This document shows, in pieces, positions 53,094 through 62,120 of a DNA stretch of 64,000 nucleotides; position 1 is the first letter of the stretch, and each line of letters starts with the position of its first letter. A model generated the notes under the pieces. It saw only the letters and a program-made list of their open reading frames with translations. It was not told where the DNA came from and did not search any database. The DNA comes from Prevotella sp. UBA2742 (GTDB lineage: Bacteria; Bacteroidota; Bacteroidia; Bacteroidales; Bacteroidaceae). A program made the translations under genes and the position numbers. The stretch lies in assembly GCA_002353485.1 (NCBI GenBank), contig DEJS01000010.1, forward strand, positions 205,872 to 269,871, in the 5' to 3' direction.

Positions 53094-54179
53094 ATGGAAG
53101 AAAATAATCAGAATATGATAGAACAGGAAGAGAGCTCCATTGACTTTGGAGCTATCTTCTCTGCACTTAAGAAACATAAGCGGCTGTATTACAAGGTGCT
53201 TGCCATCACCTTTGTGGTGGCTTGTATCCTTCAGCTCTCACTGCACAATTACTACACCTGCGAGGTGAAGTTGGCACCTGAGCTCTCCACATCGCGTAGC
53301 ATGAACTCCCTCAGTGCCATGGCTGCATCGTTCGGTTTGAAGATGGGGTCGGGAGCTATGGGTAATACCGAGGCCCTGTACCCCATGATCTATCCAGAAC
53401 TGATGGGAGGCATCGATTTTAAGTTGAGCCTGTTCGATGTCAAGGTACACAAGAAAGACAGCACTCGCATGATTAAGTATTATGACTATCTGGTCAACGA
53501 GCAGAAGGTGCCTTGGTGGAGCCATGTCATCAGTGCTCCCTTCAAACTCATCGGTTCCCTGTTTGGCAGCGAGAAGAAGGAGAAGGCCTTCGACCCTTTC
53601 CAGTTGACAAAGAAAGAGGACCAGGTGGTGAAGGCTTTGGACAAGAAGATAGTATGCGATGTAGACAACAAGACACTTATCATCTCTATCCAGGTTGTCG
53701 ACCAGGACCCGTATATTGCAGCTTGTATGGCCGATACTGTCAAGAAGCGTCTTCAGGACTTTATCACCGATTACCGTACCAAGAAGGCCCGTGTGGACTT
53801 GGAGTACACCCGTAAGCTCTATGGTGAGGCCAAGGAACGTTACGAGAAGGCTCGCCGTCTCTATGCTGAGTATTCAGATGCCAATCAGGATGTTATCTAT
53901 AACACCGCCCGCATTAAGCTTCAGGATTTGGAGAACGACATGCAGCTGAAGTACAACGCCTATAATACGTTGGCTAACAATCTTCAGGCTGCTGAAGCCA
54001 AAGTACAAGAAGAAACTCCTTCGTTTACTACGTTGCAGAGTGCCACAGTCCCTGTCAAGAAGACGGGGCCCAAACGTGCTCAGTCCGTGCTCATCTTCCT
54101 GTTCTTGGCCTTCCTTGGCACTTCCGTATGGATACTCTACAAAGAGAACCAACTGAAGCCTCTGCTTGGGCTTGGCTAA
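53094..54179 (+). CDS. Wzz-like polysaccharide chain-length regulator
   Basis: The start at 53094 (MEENNQNMIEQEESSIDFGA) excludes a longer frame that overlaps the export gene. Two membrane helices frame a periplasmic part: LYYKVLAITFVVACILQLSL (about 33-52) and AQSVLIFLFLAFLGTSVWIL (C-terminal). The middle is a coiled coil (EAKERYEKARRLYAEYSDAN). It lacks a tyrosine kinase domain. It works with the Wza-like protein to set polysaccharide length. Confidence 0.85.
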   Translation: MEENNQNMIEQEESSIDFGAIFSALKKHKRLYYKVLAITFVVACILQLSLHNYYTCEVKLAPELSTSRSMNSLSAMAASFGLKMGSGAMGNTEALYPMIYPELMGGIDFKLSLFDVKVHKKDSTRMIKYYDYLVNEQKVPWWSHVISAPFKLIGSLFGSEKKEKAFDPFQLTKKEDQVVKALDKKIVCDVDNKTLIISIQVVDQDPYIAACMADTVKKRLQDFITDYRTKKARVDLEYTRKLYGEAKERYEKARRLYAEYSDANQDVIYNTARIKLQDLENDMQLKYNAYNTLANNLQAAEAKVQEETPSFTTLQSATVPVKKTGPKRAQSVLIFLFLAFLGTSVWILYKENQLKPLLGLG

Positions 54180-54225
54180 GCATATAGGACACTAATTATC
54201 AGCTATTCATTATTTATAATTTCAT

Positions 54226-55539
54226 ATGAATATAGCAATTGTAGGAACTGGCTATGTAGGTTTAGTCAGTGGTACGTGTTTTGCAGAGATGGGTTCCCAT
54301 GTTACGTGTGTTGATGTGGATGCCCAGAAGATAGAGAAGTTGAAGAACGGCGAGATGCCTATCTACGAACCGGGTCTTGAGGAGCTTGTGCGACGTAATG
54401 TCGGCTATGGCCGGTTGCGCTTCACTACTGACCTTACAGAGGTTCTTGACGATGTAGAGGTGGTGTTTTCTGCCGTGGGTACGCCTCCTGACGAGGATGG
54501 TAGTGCAGACTTGAAATATGTTCTTGCCGTGGCTCGTCAGTTTGGCCAGCACATCAACAAGTACACAATTCTGGTCACCAAGTCTACCGTCCCTGTTGGC
54601 ACGGCTCAGAAGGTGAAGGCCGCCATTCAGGAAGAACTCGACAAACGTGGTGTTCAGGTGCCATTCGACGTGGCCAGTAACCCGGAGTTCTTGAAAGAAG
54701 GTGCTGCCATCAAGGACTTTATGTCGCCCGACCGTGTGGTGGTTGGTACCGAGTCGGAGCGTGCCTGTGAGGTGATGACCAGGCTTTACAAGCCATTCCT
54801 CATCAACAACTTCCGGGTCATCTTCATGGATATTCCTTCTGCCGAGATGACAAAATATGCAGCCAACGCCATGCTTGCTACACGAATATCCTTTATGAAC
54901 GACATCGCCAACCTATGCGAGAGGGTAGGGGCCAGTGTTGACAGCGTACGTAAGGGCATAGGTACCGACAGCCGCATTGGCAGCAAGTTCCTCTATGCCG
55001 GTTGTGGCTATGGCGGAAGCTGTTTCCCTAAAGACGTTAAGGCCTTGTTGCATACTGGCATTGACAACGGTTATCACATGGAAGTCATTGAGGCTGTCGA
55101 ACGTGTCAACGAACGTCAGAAATATATTGTCTACGACAAGATAGTGAAAGCCGTTGGTTCTGTCGCTGGTAAGACGATAGCCATTCTGGGTCTTGCCTTT
55201 AAGCCAGAGACCGACGATATGCGTGAGTCGCCGGCATTGGTGGTCATACAGCGTCTTTTGGCTGATGGTGCCAAGGTAAGGGTCTTCGACCCTATTGCCA
55301 TGGACGAGTGCCGCCGTCGTATTGGCGACGTGGTTACTTACTGTAAGGATATTTATGACTGTTCCAATGAGGCTGATGTGTTTGCGTTGATGACAGAGTG
55401 GCGCCAGTTCCGTATGCCGTCATGGGATGTCATCAAGAAGGTGATGCATGGCAATGTCATAGTCGACGGGCGTAATATCTACAGCCGTGAGGAACTGGAG
55501 TCAATAGGGTTTGTCTACACCCGTATCGGAGAGCAATAA
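54226..55539 (+). CDS. ugd: UDP-glucose 6-dehydrogenase
   Basis: Oxidises UDP-glucose to UDP-glucuronate, a capsule precursor. NIAIVGTGYVGLVSGTCFAE is the NAD-binding loop. STVPVGTAQKVK, SNPEFLKEGAAIKDFMSPDR and the active-site GCGYGGSCFPKD (Cys 266) are conserved. The C-terminal domain carries GLAFKPETDDMRESPALVV. The length (437 aa) is standard. Placed directly after the export and Wzz genes, it supplies sugar for the polymer. Confidence 0.93.
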   Translation: MNIAIVGTGYVGLVSGTCFAEMGSHVTCVDVDAQKIEKLKNGEMPIYEPGLEELVRRNVGYGRLRFTTDLTEVLDDVEVVFSAVGTPPDEDGSADLKYVLAVARQFGQHINKYTILVTKSTVPVGTAQKVKAAIQEELDKRGVQVPFDVASNPEFLKEGAAIKDFMSPDRVVVGTESERACEVMTRLYKPFLINNFRVIFMDIPSAEMTKYAANAMLATRISFMNDIANLCERVGASVDSVRKGIGTDSRIGSKFLYAGCGYGGSCFPKDVKALLHTGIDNGYHMEVIEAVERVNERQKYIVYDKIVKAVGSVAGKTIAILGLAFKPETDDMRESPALVVIQRLLADGAKVRVFDPIAMDECRRRIGDVVTYCKDIYDCSNEADVFALMTEWRQFRMPSWDVIKKVMHGNVIVDGRNIYSREELESIGFVYTRIGEQ

Positions 55540-55566
55540 CAAGTTCCACTTCAAGAATATACAATA

Positions 55567-56478
55567 ATGAAAAATGTACGAATAATTCTTCTATTAGTGG
55601 TCGCAATGGTATTGGCCAGCTGTGGTACCACGAAGACCGTTCCTATTACAGGACGCCAGCAGAACCTGCTTGTGACAGACGGTGAGATGCTGAGTCTTTC
55701 TACCCAGCAGTATAGTGAGTATATGAAGTCGGCCAAGCCCTCTACCAATGCCGCCAATACGGCTATGGTGAAGCGTGTAGGGCAGAGGCTGGCCACGGCC
55801 GTGGAGACTTATCTTCGCAATAATGGTATGGCAGAGGACGTACAGAACTACAAGTGGCAGTTTAATCTGGTGCAGGACCAGAATGTGAATGCATGGTGCA
55901 TGCCCGGAGGTCTTATCTGCGTCTACGAAGGACTGTTGCCTGTCACTCAGGACGAAGCATCGTTGGCCATCGTGCTGGGACATGAGATAGCCCATGCCGT
56001 AGCTCGTCATTCTGCCGAGCAGTACAGCACGGCTTATCGCCAGCAGTATGGCCTGCAGATTGGTTCTGCCGTGGCAGGAGCCTTGGGCGCAGGCAGCAAT
56101 GCCGTTTCCATAGGGCAGGCTATTGCCGCAAAAGGCATGAGCCTGGCCAGTCTGAAGTATTCGCGTAACCATGAGAGCGAGGCCGACCATCTGGGCATTA
56201 TCTTTGCTGCCATGGCAGGCTATGACCCTCAGGTGGCCATCAATTTCTGGCAGCGCATGGCTGCTCAGAGTTCAAACAAGAGTGCAGAGTTCCTTAGCAG
56301 TCACCCTTCTGACGAGACGCGTATCAAGCAGATTAAGGGCTGGATGCCAGAGGCATTGAAGTACTATAGAAAAACCGCTTCGGCAAGTTCTGGCAGTAAG
56401 GCATCAAATAAGAACAATTCCAGCAAGCCAATTACCAGTACCAAGACCATTCACATTTCCACAAAGAAAAAGAAGTAG
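55567..56478 (+). CDS. M48-family metallopeptidase lipoprotein
   Basis: A lipoprotein signal (ILLLVVAMVLASC, Cys 19) precedes a zinc-peptidase domain with VLGHEIAHAVARHSAEQ (HEXXH at 139-143) and the third ligand Glu in RNHESEADHLGI. The family (LoiP/YggG-like) degrades or checks outer-membrane proteins. The C-terminus is Ser/Lys-rich. It starts 27 bp after ugd and is followed within 5 bp by a C1 peptidase. Confidence 0.9.
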   Translation: MKNVRIILLLVVAMVLASCGTTKTVPITGRQQNLLVTDGEMLSLSTQQYSEYMKSAKPSTNAANTAMVKRVGQRLATAVETYLRNNGMAEDVQNYKWQFNLVQDQNVNAWCMPGGLICVYEGLLPVTQDEASLAIVLGHEIAHAVARHSAEQYSTAYRQQYGLQIGSAVAGALGAGSNAVSIGQAIAAKGMSLASLKYSRNHESEADHLGIIFAAMAGYDPQVAINFWQRMAAQSSNKSAEFLSSHPSDETRIKQIKGWMPEALKYYRKTASASSGSKASNKNNSSKPITSTKTIHISTKKKK

Positions 56479-56483
56479 TAGTT

Positions 56484-57881
56484 ATGAAGCATTTATTAGT
56501 AGCTCTCGCCTTGTGGACGACCCTGCCTTGTGCTGCGCAGACCAAGGAGGGTGGTATCACGCCTCAGATGTTACAGCAAATCACACAGCAGGCAGCGCCT
56601 ACTCCCTCAGACCGTGCACTGCGTAACGCACTGGCTGCAAATGCCATCGATTTGTTGGCCAAAAATCAGCAGCACGCAGGCGATATAGATACCTATTTTA
56701 GTGTGGAGACGCGTCGGCAGTCCATCACAGATCAGAAGTCCAGCGGCCGTTGCTGGATGTTCAGCGGTCTCAATGTGCTGCGTTCTAATTTTGCCCAGCG
56801 CACAGACTCCCTGACCCTGAGTCTGTCGCAGGACTACCTTTTCTTCTGGGATCAGCTGGAGAAGGCTAACCTTATGCTGCAAGGCGTCATCGACTGTGCC
56901 AAGGAGCCTATCGACGCCCAGCGAGTACAGTTCTTCTTCCATCACCCCATCAGCGATGGAGGCACCTTCTGTGGCGTGGCTGACTTGGCAGAGAAATACG
57001 GTCTGGTGCCCTCTTCTGTACAGCCAGAGACATACTCTGCTGACAATACTTCAAAGATGGCAGCTATCATCAAGTCGAAATTACGTGAGCAGGGCTTAGA
57101 GCTACGCCGTATGGTGGCAGACGGGAAGAAGGCAAAGGACATCCAGCAGCGAAAGACACAGATGCTCGGAGAGATTTACCACATGCTCACCATTACGCTG
57201 GGCGAACCCGTCAAGGAGTTCACCTATGCCTTCCGCGACAAGAACGGCAAGGCTGTGACGGCAGCCAAGAAGTACACCCCCCGCGAGTTCTATCAGGAGG
57301 TTGTCGGCGGTCCGGTCAACGGTACCTTTATCATGGTGATGAACGACCCTCGCCGTCCTTACTATAAGACGTACGAGGTAGAGCTTGACCGTCATACCTA
57401 TGATGGACACAACTGGAAGTACCTGAATCTGCCTATGGAGGACATCGAGACACTGGCTATAGCCTCACTCAAGGACGGCCGCAAGCTCTATAGCAGCTAC
57501 GACGTAGGCAAGCAGCTCGACCGTAAGCGTGGCTATGCTGACCTTGACAACTTTGACTATGCCTCCCTCTTCGGTACCCAGTTCACCATGAACAAGGCCG
57601 ATCGCATATCCACCTTCGATAGCGGCTCCACACATGCCATGACGCTGACGGCCGTCGACCTTGATGCCCAGGGGCAGCCCATGAAGTGGAAGGTAGAGAA
57701 CTCCTGGGGTGCCGACTGGGGCCAGAAAGGCTGTCTTATCATGACGGCACGCTGGTTCCGCGAATACATGTTCCGGCTGGTGGTTAACAAGAAGTATGTA
57801 TCAGACAAGCTGTTGCGCGACTATGAGCAGCAGCCCGTCATGGTCATGCCCGAAGACCCGCTGTTCCAAATGGACGAATAA
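56484..57881 (+). CDS. C1-family aminopeptidase (bleomycin hydrolase type)
   Basis: A papain-fold peptidase with a signal peptide (LLVALALWTTLPCAA). The catalytic residues are Cys 90 in DQKSSGRCWMFSGLNVL, His about 383 in STHAMTLTAVDLD and Asn in ENSWGADWGQKGC. This is the PepC/bleomycin hydrolase form, usually cytoplasmic, but here exported, as seen in other Bacteroidales. It probably trims peptides in the periplasm. A strong terminator follows. Confidence 0.88.
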   Translation: MKHLLVALALWTTLPCAAQTKEGGITPQMLQQITQQAAPTPSDRALRNALAANAIDLLAKNQQHAGDIDTYFSVETRRQSITDQKSSGRCWMFSGLNVLRSNFAQRTDSLTLSLSQDYLFFWDQLEKANLMLQGVIDCAKEPIDAQRVQFFFHHPISDGGTFCGVADLAEKYGLVPSSVQPETYSADNTSKMAAIIKSKLREQGLELRRMVADGKKAKDIQQRKTQMLGEIYHMLTITLGEPVKEFTYAFRDKNGKAVTAAKKYTPREFYQEVVGGPVNGTFIMVMNDPRRPYYKTYEVELDRHTYDGHNWKYLNLPMEDIETLAIASLKDGRKLYSSYDVGKQLDRKRGYADLDNFDYASLFGTQFTMNKADRISTFDSGSTHAMTLTAVDLDAQGQPMKWKVENSWGADWGQKGCLIMTARWFREYMFRLVVNKKYVSDKLLRDYEQQPVMVMPEDPLFQMDE

Positions 57882-57931
57882 AGCACATAACCCGGACTCT
57901 CATCCGTGGGAAGTCTGGGTCTGATACGTAT

Positions 57932-57968
57932 AAAGTGGGACTTTCATCCGATGAAAGTCCCACTTTTT
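57932..57968. terminator. strong terminator after the peptidase gene
   Basis: AAAGTGGGACTTTCAT (57932-57947) pairs perfectly with ATGAAAGTCCCACTTT (57951-57966), followed by TTTTT. It may also work for the convergent P-type ATPase gene. Confidence 0.85.
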
Positions 57969-58038
57969 GGTTTGATGCGCTGTCCTCGCTTCTTTGTCTG
58001 ATGATCTTTCCTCGCTTTGTTTGATGCGCTGTTCTCAG

Positions 58039-60009
58039 TTACGCCGTCATTTTCAGCCGCAGGCTGTTAAGTACCACGCTGACGCTGCTGAAGGCCATGA
58101 GTGCCGAGGCCCACATGGGAGTAATCTGCCACTGAAGACCGAAGAGATAGGGTACACCGGCAGCCAGAGGAATGCATACGAGGTTGTAGATAAAGGCCCA
58201 AAAGAGGTTCTGGTGTATCATGCCTACCGTCTTCTTTGAGAGGCTGATGGCCTGTGGAATGCGCCTCAGGTCGTCGCCCATGAGTGTGACCTGAGCAACA
58301 TCCATGGCTACATCGGTGCCTCGGCTCATGGCTATGCTGACATCTGCGCGAGCCAAGGCTTGCGAGTCGTTGATGCCGTCGCCTACCATGGTCACTGTCT
58401 TGCCCTGGGCCTGCAGCTCCTTCACGAGGTCTTCCTTGTCCTGTGGTTGCACTTGCGAGCGATAGTGCTCGATGCCGGCTTCTGCGGCAATAGCCTTGGC
58501 ACGCTCGTCTTTGTCGCCCGAACACATATAGACCTCTATGCCCTGGTGCTGAAGTGCTTGCATGGCTTGGCGGGCATGGGGCTTGAGGACCTCGGTGGGG
58601 GAGGTGGGTGTTGTGGGCTCGGTGGGTGTTGTGGGCTCGGTGGGTGTTGTGTGTGTTGTGGGGGGAGTAGGGATTGTGGGCTGAGTAAGGGTACCAGTCT
58701 TGTCTATTACCAGGGCGTTGACGCGGCGCAGTTGTTCAAGGGCTGTAGCGTCCTTGATGAGTATGTTTTTCTGCGCAGCCTTGCCTATGCCCACCATGAG
58801 GGCGGTGGGGGTGGCCAGTCCCATGGCACAGGGACAGGCAATGACCAGCACGCTGACAGCCGATAGAATGGCCTGAGGCAGATAGCCATGTCCCCCGACG
58901 AGCAACCATGCAAGAAAGGTCATGATGGCAATGCCGCAAACGGCGGGCACAAAGATAAGCGCAATCCTGTCTACCGTATGCTGGACAGGCGCCTTGGAGC
59001 CTTGCGCTTCCTGCACCATGCGAATGATGTTGGCCAGAACGGTTTTCTGCCCAACCTCCTCTGCACGGAAACGGAAGGTTTGGCACTCTGCTTTCTTTTG
59101 CTCCGTACCGGCGACTTCTTTTAATAGCGTGCCTGCCAGCACCTTGTCGCCTTGCCGCTTCGCAATGGCTACAGACTCGCCGGTCATCATCGACTCGTCG
59201 ATGTAGGCTACAGCATCGCCCACCACAGTACCGTCGACGGGAATCTTCTCGCCCGGTCGCACCTCGATGGTGTCGCCTGGCTGTAGTGCTGCCAGCGGTA
59301 TGTCCACCACTTGTCCGGCATCGACCAGATGGGCGGTCTTTGGCTGCAGTCCCATCAGTGCACGTATGGCGCTTGCCGTTCCGTGCTTGGCACGTTCCTC
59401 CAGGAGTCGCCCTGTCAGTACAAAGGTAATAATCATGACGGAGGCATCGAAGTAGGTGTGCCACTCTATACCCTGTGAGCCCCAGTAGCTCTGACCCCAG
59501 AAGGTGTTGAAGGTGCTGAATAGGAACGATATGGCAGTAGACAGTGCCACCAGCGTGTCCATATTGGCAGAGCGGTGCATCAGCTGTCGCCAGGCATTCA
59601 GGTAGAACTGCCGTCCGCAGTAGACGATGTTCAGCAGTGCGAGTATGAGCATGAGCTGGTTCTGGGCGTCGCGCGAACTGATGTGTATCCAGTTCATGGA
59701 GAGTGCCATGACCAGCAGGGCAAACAGCCACGACAGACCCACCTTGTTGCGCAACGCTGTGTAGGTCTGTCGCTCGATGGCCTCCACGTTGCGTTCTTCC
59801 TCGACCACCAGGTCGTAGCCTATCTTGCCCAGCGTCTCCTTGAGCTGCTCAGGGCTGGTCTGTTGTTCGTCATACTCTATCAAAGCAGTACGGGTGGCCA
59901 GGTTCACTGCAACCGAGGCCACGCCGTCTGCTTGTTTGAGTCGCTTTTCAACGTTAGCTGCACATCCGGCACACATCATGCCTAATACAGCAAAAGTCTT
60001 ACGCGTCAT
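58039..60009 (-). CDS. copper-type P-ATPase lacking the nucleotide-binding domain
   Basis: A CopA-like membrane protein. An N-terminal HMA domain has GMMCAGC (Cys 13, 16). Six or more membrane helices, the ion site VIACPCAMGLATP (about 388-400), the A-domain loop MMTGESV and the phosphorylation site DKTGTLT (Asp 436) are present. GDGIND stands near 543, only about 107 residues after Asp 436 against about 194 in standard CopA. The missing part is the N-domain with its HP motif and Gly-rich ATP-binding loop. A Thr/Pro-rich tract of about 30 residues replaces it. The P-domain remainder and the last helices are intact. Confidence 0.85.
   Translation of the reverse strand: MTRKTFAVLGMMCAGCAANVEKRLKQADGVASVAVNLATRTALIEYDEQQTSPEQLKETLGKIGYDLVVEEERNVEAIERQTYTALRNKVGLSWLFALLVMALSMNWIHISSRDAQNQLMLILALLNIVYCGRQFYLNAWRQLMHRSANMDTLVALSTAISFLFSTFNTFWGQSYWGSQGIEWHTYFDASVMIITFVLTGRLLEERAKHGTASAIRALMGLQPKTAHLVDAGQVVDIPLAALQPGDTIEVRPGEKIPVDGTVVGDAVAYIDESMMTGESVAIAKRQGDKVLAGTLLKEVAGTEQKKAECQTFRFRAEEVGQKTVLANIIRMVQEAQGSKAPVQHTVDRIALIFVPAVCGIAIMTFLAWLLVGGHGYLPQAILSAVSVLVIACPCAMGLATPTALMVGIGKAAQKNILIKDATALEQLRRVNALVIDKTGTLTQPTIPTPPTTHTTPTEPTTPTEPTTPTSPTEVLKPHARQAMQALQHQGIEVYMCSGDKDERAKAIAAEAGIEHYRSQVQPQDKEDLVKELQAQGKTVTMVGDGINDSQALARADVSIAMSRGTDVAMDVAQVTLMGDDLRRIPQAISLSKKTVGMIHQNLFWAFIYNLVCIPLAAGVPYLFGLQWQITPMWASALMAFSSVSVVLNSLRLKMTA
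58603..58656 (-). repeat. 18-bp tandem repeat coding for the Thr/Pro tract
   Basis: GGTGGGTGTTGTGGGCTC on the plus strand occurs at 58603 and 58621, with a partial third copy at 58639. It codes for Glu-Pro-Thr-Thr-Pro-Thr units. It occupies the place where the ATPase N-domain should be. Confidence 0.85.
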
Positions 60010-60052
60010 GGTTTGTCTTTTCTCGTCTGTTTATGAGTTTATAGTCAGCATC

Positions 60053-61780
60053 TTAGTAACTGCCGTCACCGTAGTTTACTTCTCTCACCACGTCGCCTTC
60101 GTCATTATAAGGAGGATTGTTCAGGGGTACGCCGGGGTTCTTCAGCATCCACTTGCTCCAGCCTGTCTGCTTGTCAAAGTAGAGGGCCTTGTAGGTGGCG
60201 TCCCAGTTGAACCAGGCAACGTTGCCGTTGGAAGAGAAGGTCTCCTTGTTGGTGGGCTTGTAGTTCGGGTCAGTCCAGGTGTAGGCGTAGAGGTCGCCGT
60301 TGTCGAGTATGATCTGCGAGAAGTAGGGGTCGTTTTTTGCATCCGTGCCACCGCCGGCCTTGATGGCGTTCATGATGGCGGCATGCTCCTCGGTGTAGGT
60401 CTTTTCCAGATTCAGCGCCTTGCAGTTGAAGCCGATGGTCACGCTGTAGGTGAGGTTCTGGCTGCTACCGTTGGTGGGATCCATCGAGAAGCTGTAGTCG
60501 CCATGCCCTATCATGGCGGCTTTGACGGCTGCTGCCATCTTGTCCACCAGCGTGGCAAACTCGGTGTTGTTGGGGAAGGCATAGGCCTTGAGCTTCTGCA
60601 GGTAGTCCATTACGTCGTAGAAGGAGTCCTGATCCACAAACTGGTAGCAGCTGCTGGCAGCCTTGGTGAAGGCGTCGGTGGCCGAAACGTCCTGCTTGAC
60701 CATGAAGTCGACGACATCCTTCAGGGCGGCATACACGCCGTCTATCTTGCTCATGTCGGTCAGGGTGTAGTCGATGTTCTTCAAGAAGATCTCATTCCTA
60801 TCCTTTAAATATATCTGGCGCTTCTCCGCCAGCAGGTCTGTGAGGTAGCTGTTAGCCACGGTGGCAATGTTGTCCTTCGTGGCGCTGTTCATCTTCTGTA
60901 CCAGCAGACCGTGGTTGCTGGCTGTCACCGAGTGGCACGACCCCAGCACGTAGGGTGCGCAGTCCTTCACCTCGCCCAACACCTCGAGGTTGTTCATCAG
61001 ACAGCAGTCGAAGTAGAGCAGCTGAATCTTGCTGCGCTGGTCGGCAGTGAGCAGGCTGAAGGCCTGTGCAATCTCGCGCGGCGACATGCAGGGTTTTCCA
61101 TCGATGTTGTCGTCGTACATGATGCCACGTGTGGAGGGTGCCTTAGAAGCAGTCGACTTGTCATAGTCGACAGTGGGCTCGTAGGCACCGCCGTGGTCGC
61201 CAATGGCCAGGATGAACGTCTTGGCCTGGGGTGCCTGCTGCATGGCCCACTGTATGAATTCGGCCATATTCTTGGGGTCGTACATCTTGAAGTTTTCATC
61301 GCCATACTTGTATGGGCTGAGGTCGAGGAAGGTCTTCTGCCCACTGAAGATGAGGAAGTTAAAATACTGGTCTATTGATTGTGGATTAATCATGCTCGGT
61401 GTGAGCTCGAAGCGATACACCTTGCCGTAGTCGCCGCTCAGATGGTAGTTGTAGGTGGGGTCTTTTTCCTTATTCTTGGCAGTCGTCTTGGCAAAGCCGT
61501 CTTCGCTCGAATATTTGTACTGTGCAAAGTAGCGCACGTTCTTGTAGCTCTGCAACATGTAGGCGGCTTTGATGAAGTCGCACTCAGCGTCACTGTCCAG
61601 GTCACCGCCGCCTATGCCATACGACAGGATTACTACTTCGGCAGCGGTGTTGACTGTTGGTGTCTCGGGGGTTGACCCTCCATTGCCATTGTCGTCGCTG
61701 TCGTCTTTGCTACAGGCAGCAAGCACCAGACCGCCAAACAGCAGGATGACGGCTGATAAAAACAAACTCTTTCTTTTCAT
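60053..61780 (-). CDS. clostripain-like (C11) peptidase lipoprotein
   Basis: Starting at 61780 gives a lipoprotein signal (LFGGLVLAACSKDD). The catalytic dyad is His about 196 in AIGDHGGAYEPT and Cys about 259/260 in LLYFDCCLMNNLEV. TRGIMYDDNIDGKPCMSPRE and SCHSVTASNHGLL are further family markers. C11 enzymes cut after Arg or Lys. A Gly/Asn/Thr-rich linker follows the lipid anchor. It is probably on the cell surface. Confidence 0.88.
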   Translation of the reverse strand: MKRKSLFLSAVILLFGGLVLAACSKDDSDDNGNGGSTPETPTVNTAAEVVILSYGIGGGDLDSDAECDFIKAAYMLQSYKNVRYFAQYKYSSEDGFAKTTAKNKEKDPTYNYHLSGDYGKVYRFELTPSMINPQSIDQYFNFLIFSGQKTFLDLSPYKYGDENFKMYDPKNMAEFIQWAMQQAPQAKTFILAIGDHGGAYEPTVDYDKSTASKAPSTRGIMYDDNIDGKPCMSPREIAQAFSLLTADQRSKIQLLYFDCCLMNNLEVLGEVKDCAPYVLGSCHSVTASNHGLLVQKMNSATKDNIATVANSYLTDLLAEKRQIYLKDRNEIFLKNIDYTLTDMSKIDGVYAALKDVVDFMVKQDVSATDAFTKAASSCYQFVDQDSFYDVMDYLQKLKAYAFPNNTEFATLVDKMAAAVKAAMIGHGDYSFSMDPTNGSSQNLTYSVTIGFNCKALNLEKTYTEEHAAIMNAIKAGGGTDAKNDPYFSQIILDNGDLYAYTWTDPNYKPTNKETFSSNGNVAWFNWDATYKALYFDKQTGWSKWMLKNPGVPLNNPPYNDEGDVVREVNYGDGSY

Positions 61781-61836
61781 ACCTTTTTTCCCGTTATACA
61801 TAATTATACTTTAGTAGTTGTTTGCAAAAAGCACTG

Positions 61837-61844
61837 CAAAGGTA
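61837..61844 (-). promoter_or_regulatory. promoter -7 box of the C11 peptidase gene
   Basis: TACCTTTG on the minus strand, about 57 bp before the start codon. It is divergent from the pheA leader promoter. Confidence 0.6.
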
Positions 61845-61883
61845 GTGAAAATAATAATACTATGAAAATTTTCTTTCAAAATG

Positions 61884-61915
61884 TTTGTTCGTTTCGAGGA
61901 AAAGTATTACTTTTG
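61884..61915 (+). promoter_or_regulatory. promoter of the pheA leader
   Basis: TTTG (61884-61887), 20 bp, TACTTTTG (61908-61915). Transcription would start near 61921, about 23 nt before the leader ORF. Confidence 0.75.
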
Positions 61916-61943
61916 CAACCGAATTGCATAAAAAGAGAGAAAT

Positions 61944-62009
61944 ATGACAACGTTGAATGCATACTTTTACGGCTATTACTTTTACTTTGCAGCAAGCTGT
62001 GAAGCGTAA
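61944..62009 (+). CDS. Tyr/Phe-rich leader peptide of pheA
   Basis: A 21-codon ORF with AGAGAGA as ribosome site. Codons 7-15 read YFYGYYFYF, that is five Tyr and three Phe in nine codons. The last codons overlap the antiterminator arm. This is the expected arrangement for ribosome-controlled attenuation of an aromatic amino acid operon. Confidence 0.85.
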   Translation: MTTLNAYFYGYYFYFAASCEA

Positions 62010-62087
62010 GGCCGTGTAGTTTGAACGAAACGTAAAACAGAACAATAAGGTCCCGCTTCACAGCCAAGTGAAAGCGGGATTTTTTTA
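61996..62087 (+). promoter_or_regulatory. transcription attenuator of pheA
   Basis: The terminator hairpin spans 62051-62080 (TCCCGCTTCAC with GTGAAAGCGGGA), followed by a T run (62080-62086). The 11-nt segment GCTGTGAAGCG (61996-62006), inside the leader ORF end, is exactly complementary to CGCTTCACAGC (62054-62064), which includes the terminator's left arm. A ribosome stalled at the Tyr/Phe codons leaves the segment free to form the antiterminator; a ribosome reaching the stop codon covers it. Confidence 0.85.
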
Positions 62088-62120
62088 GGATTGAAGAATA
62101 GAAGCATTGAAGAGTAAATT

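Noticed and set aside
58736..59731. Minus-strand ORF of 331 codons in the ATPase gene
   Set aside because: Alternate frame of the ATPase; Arg/His/Gly-rich translation typical of a shadow frame in GC-rich sequence.
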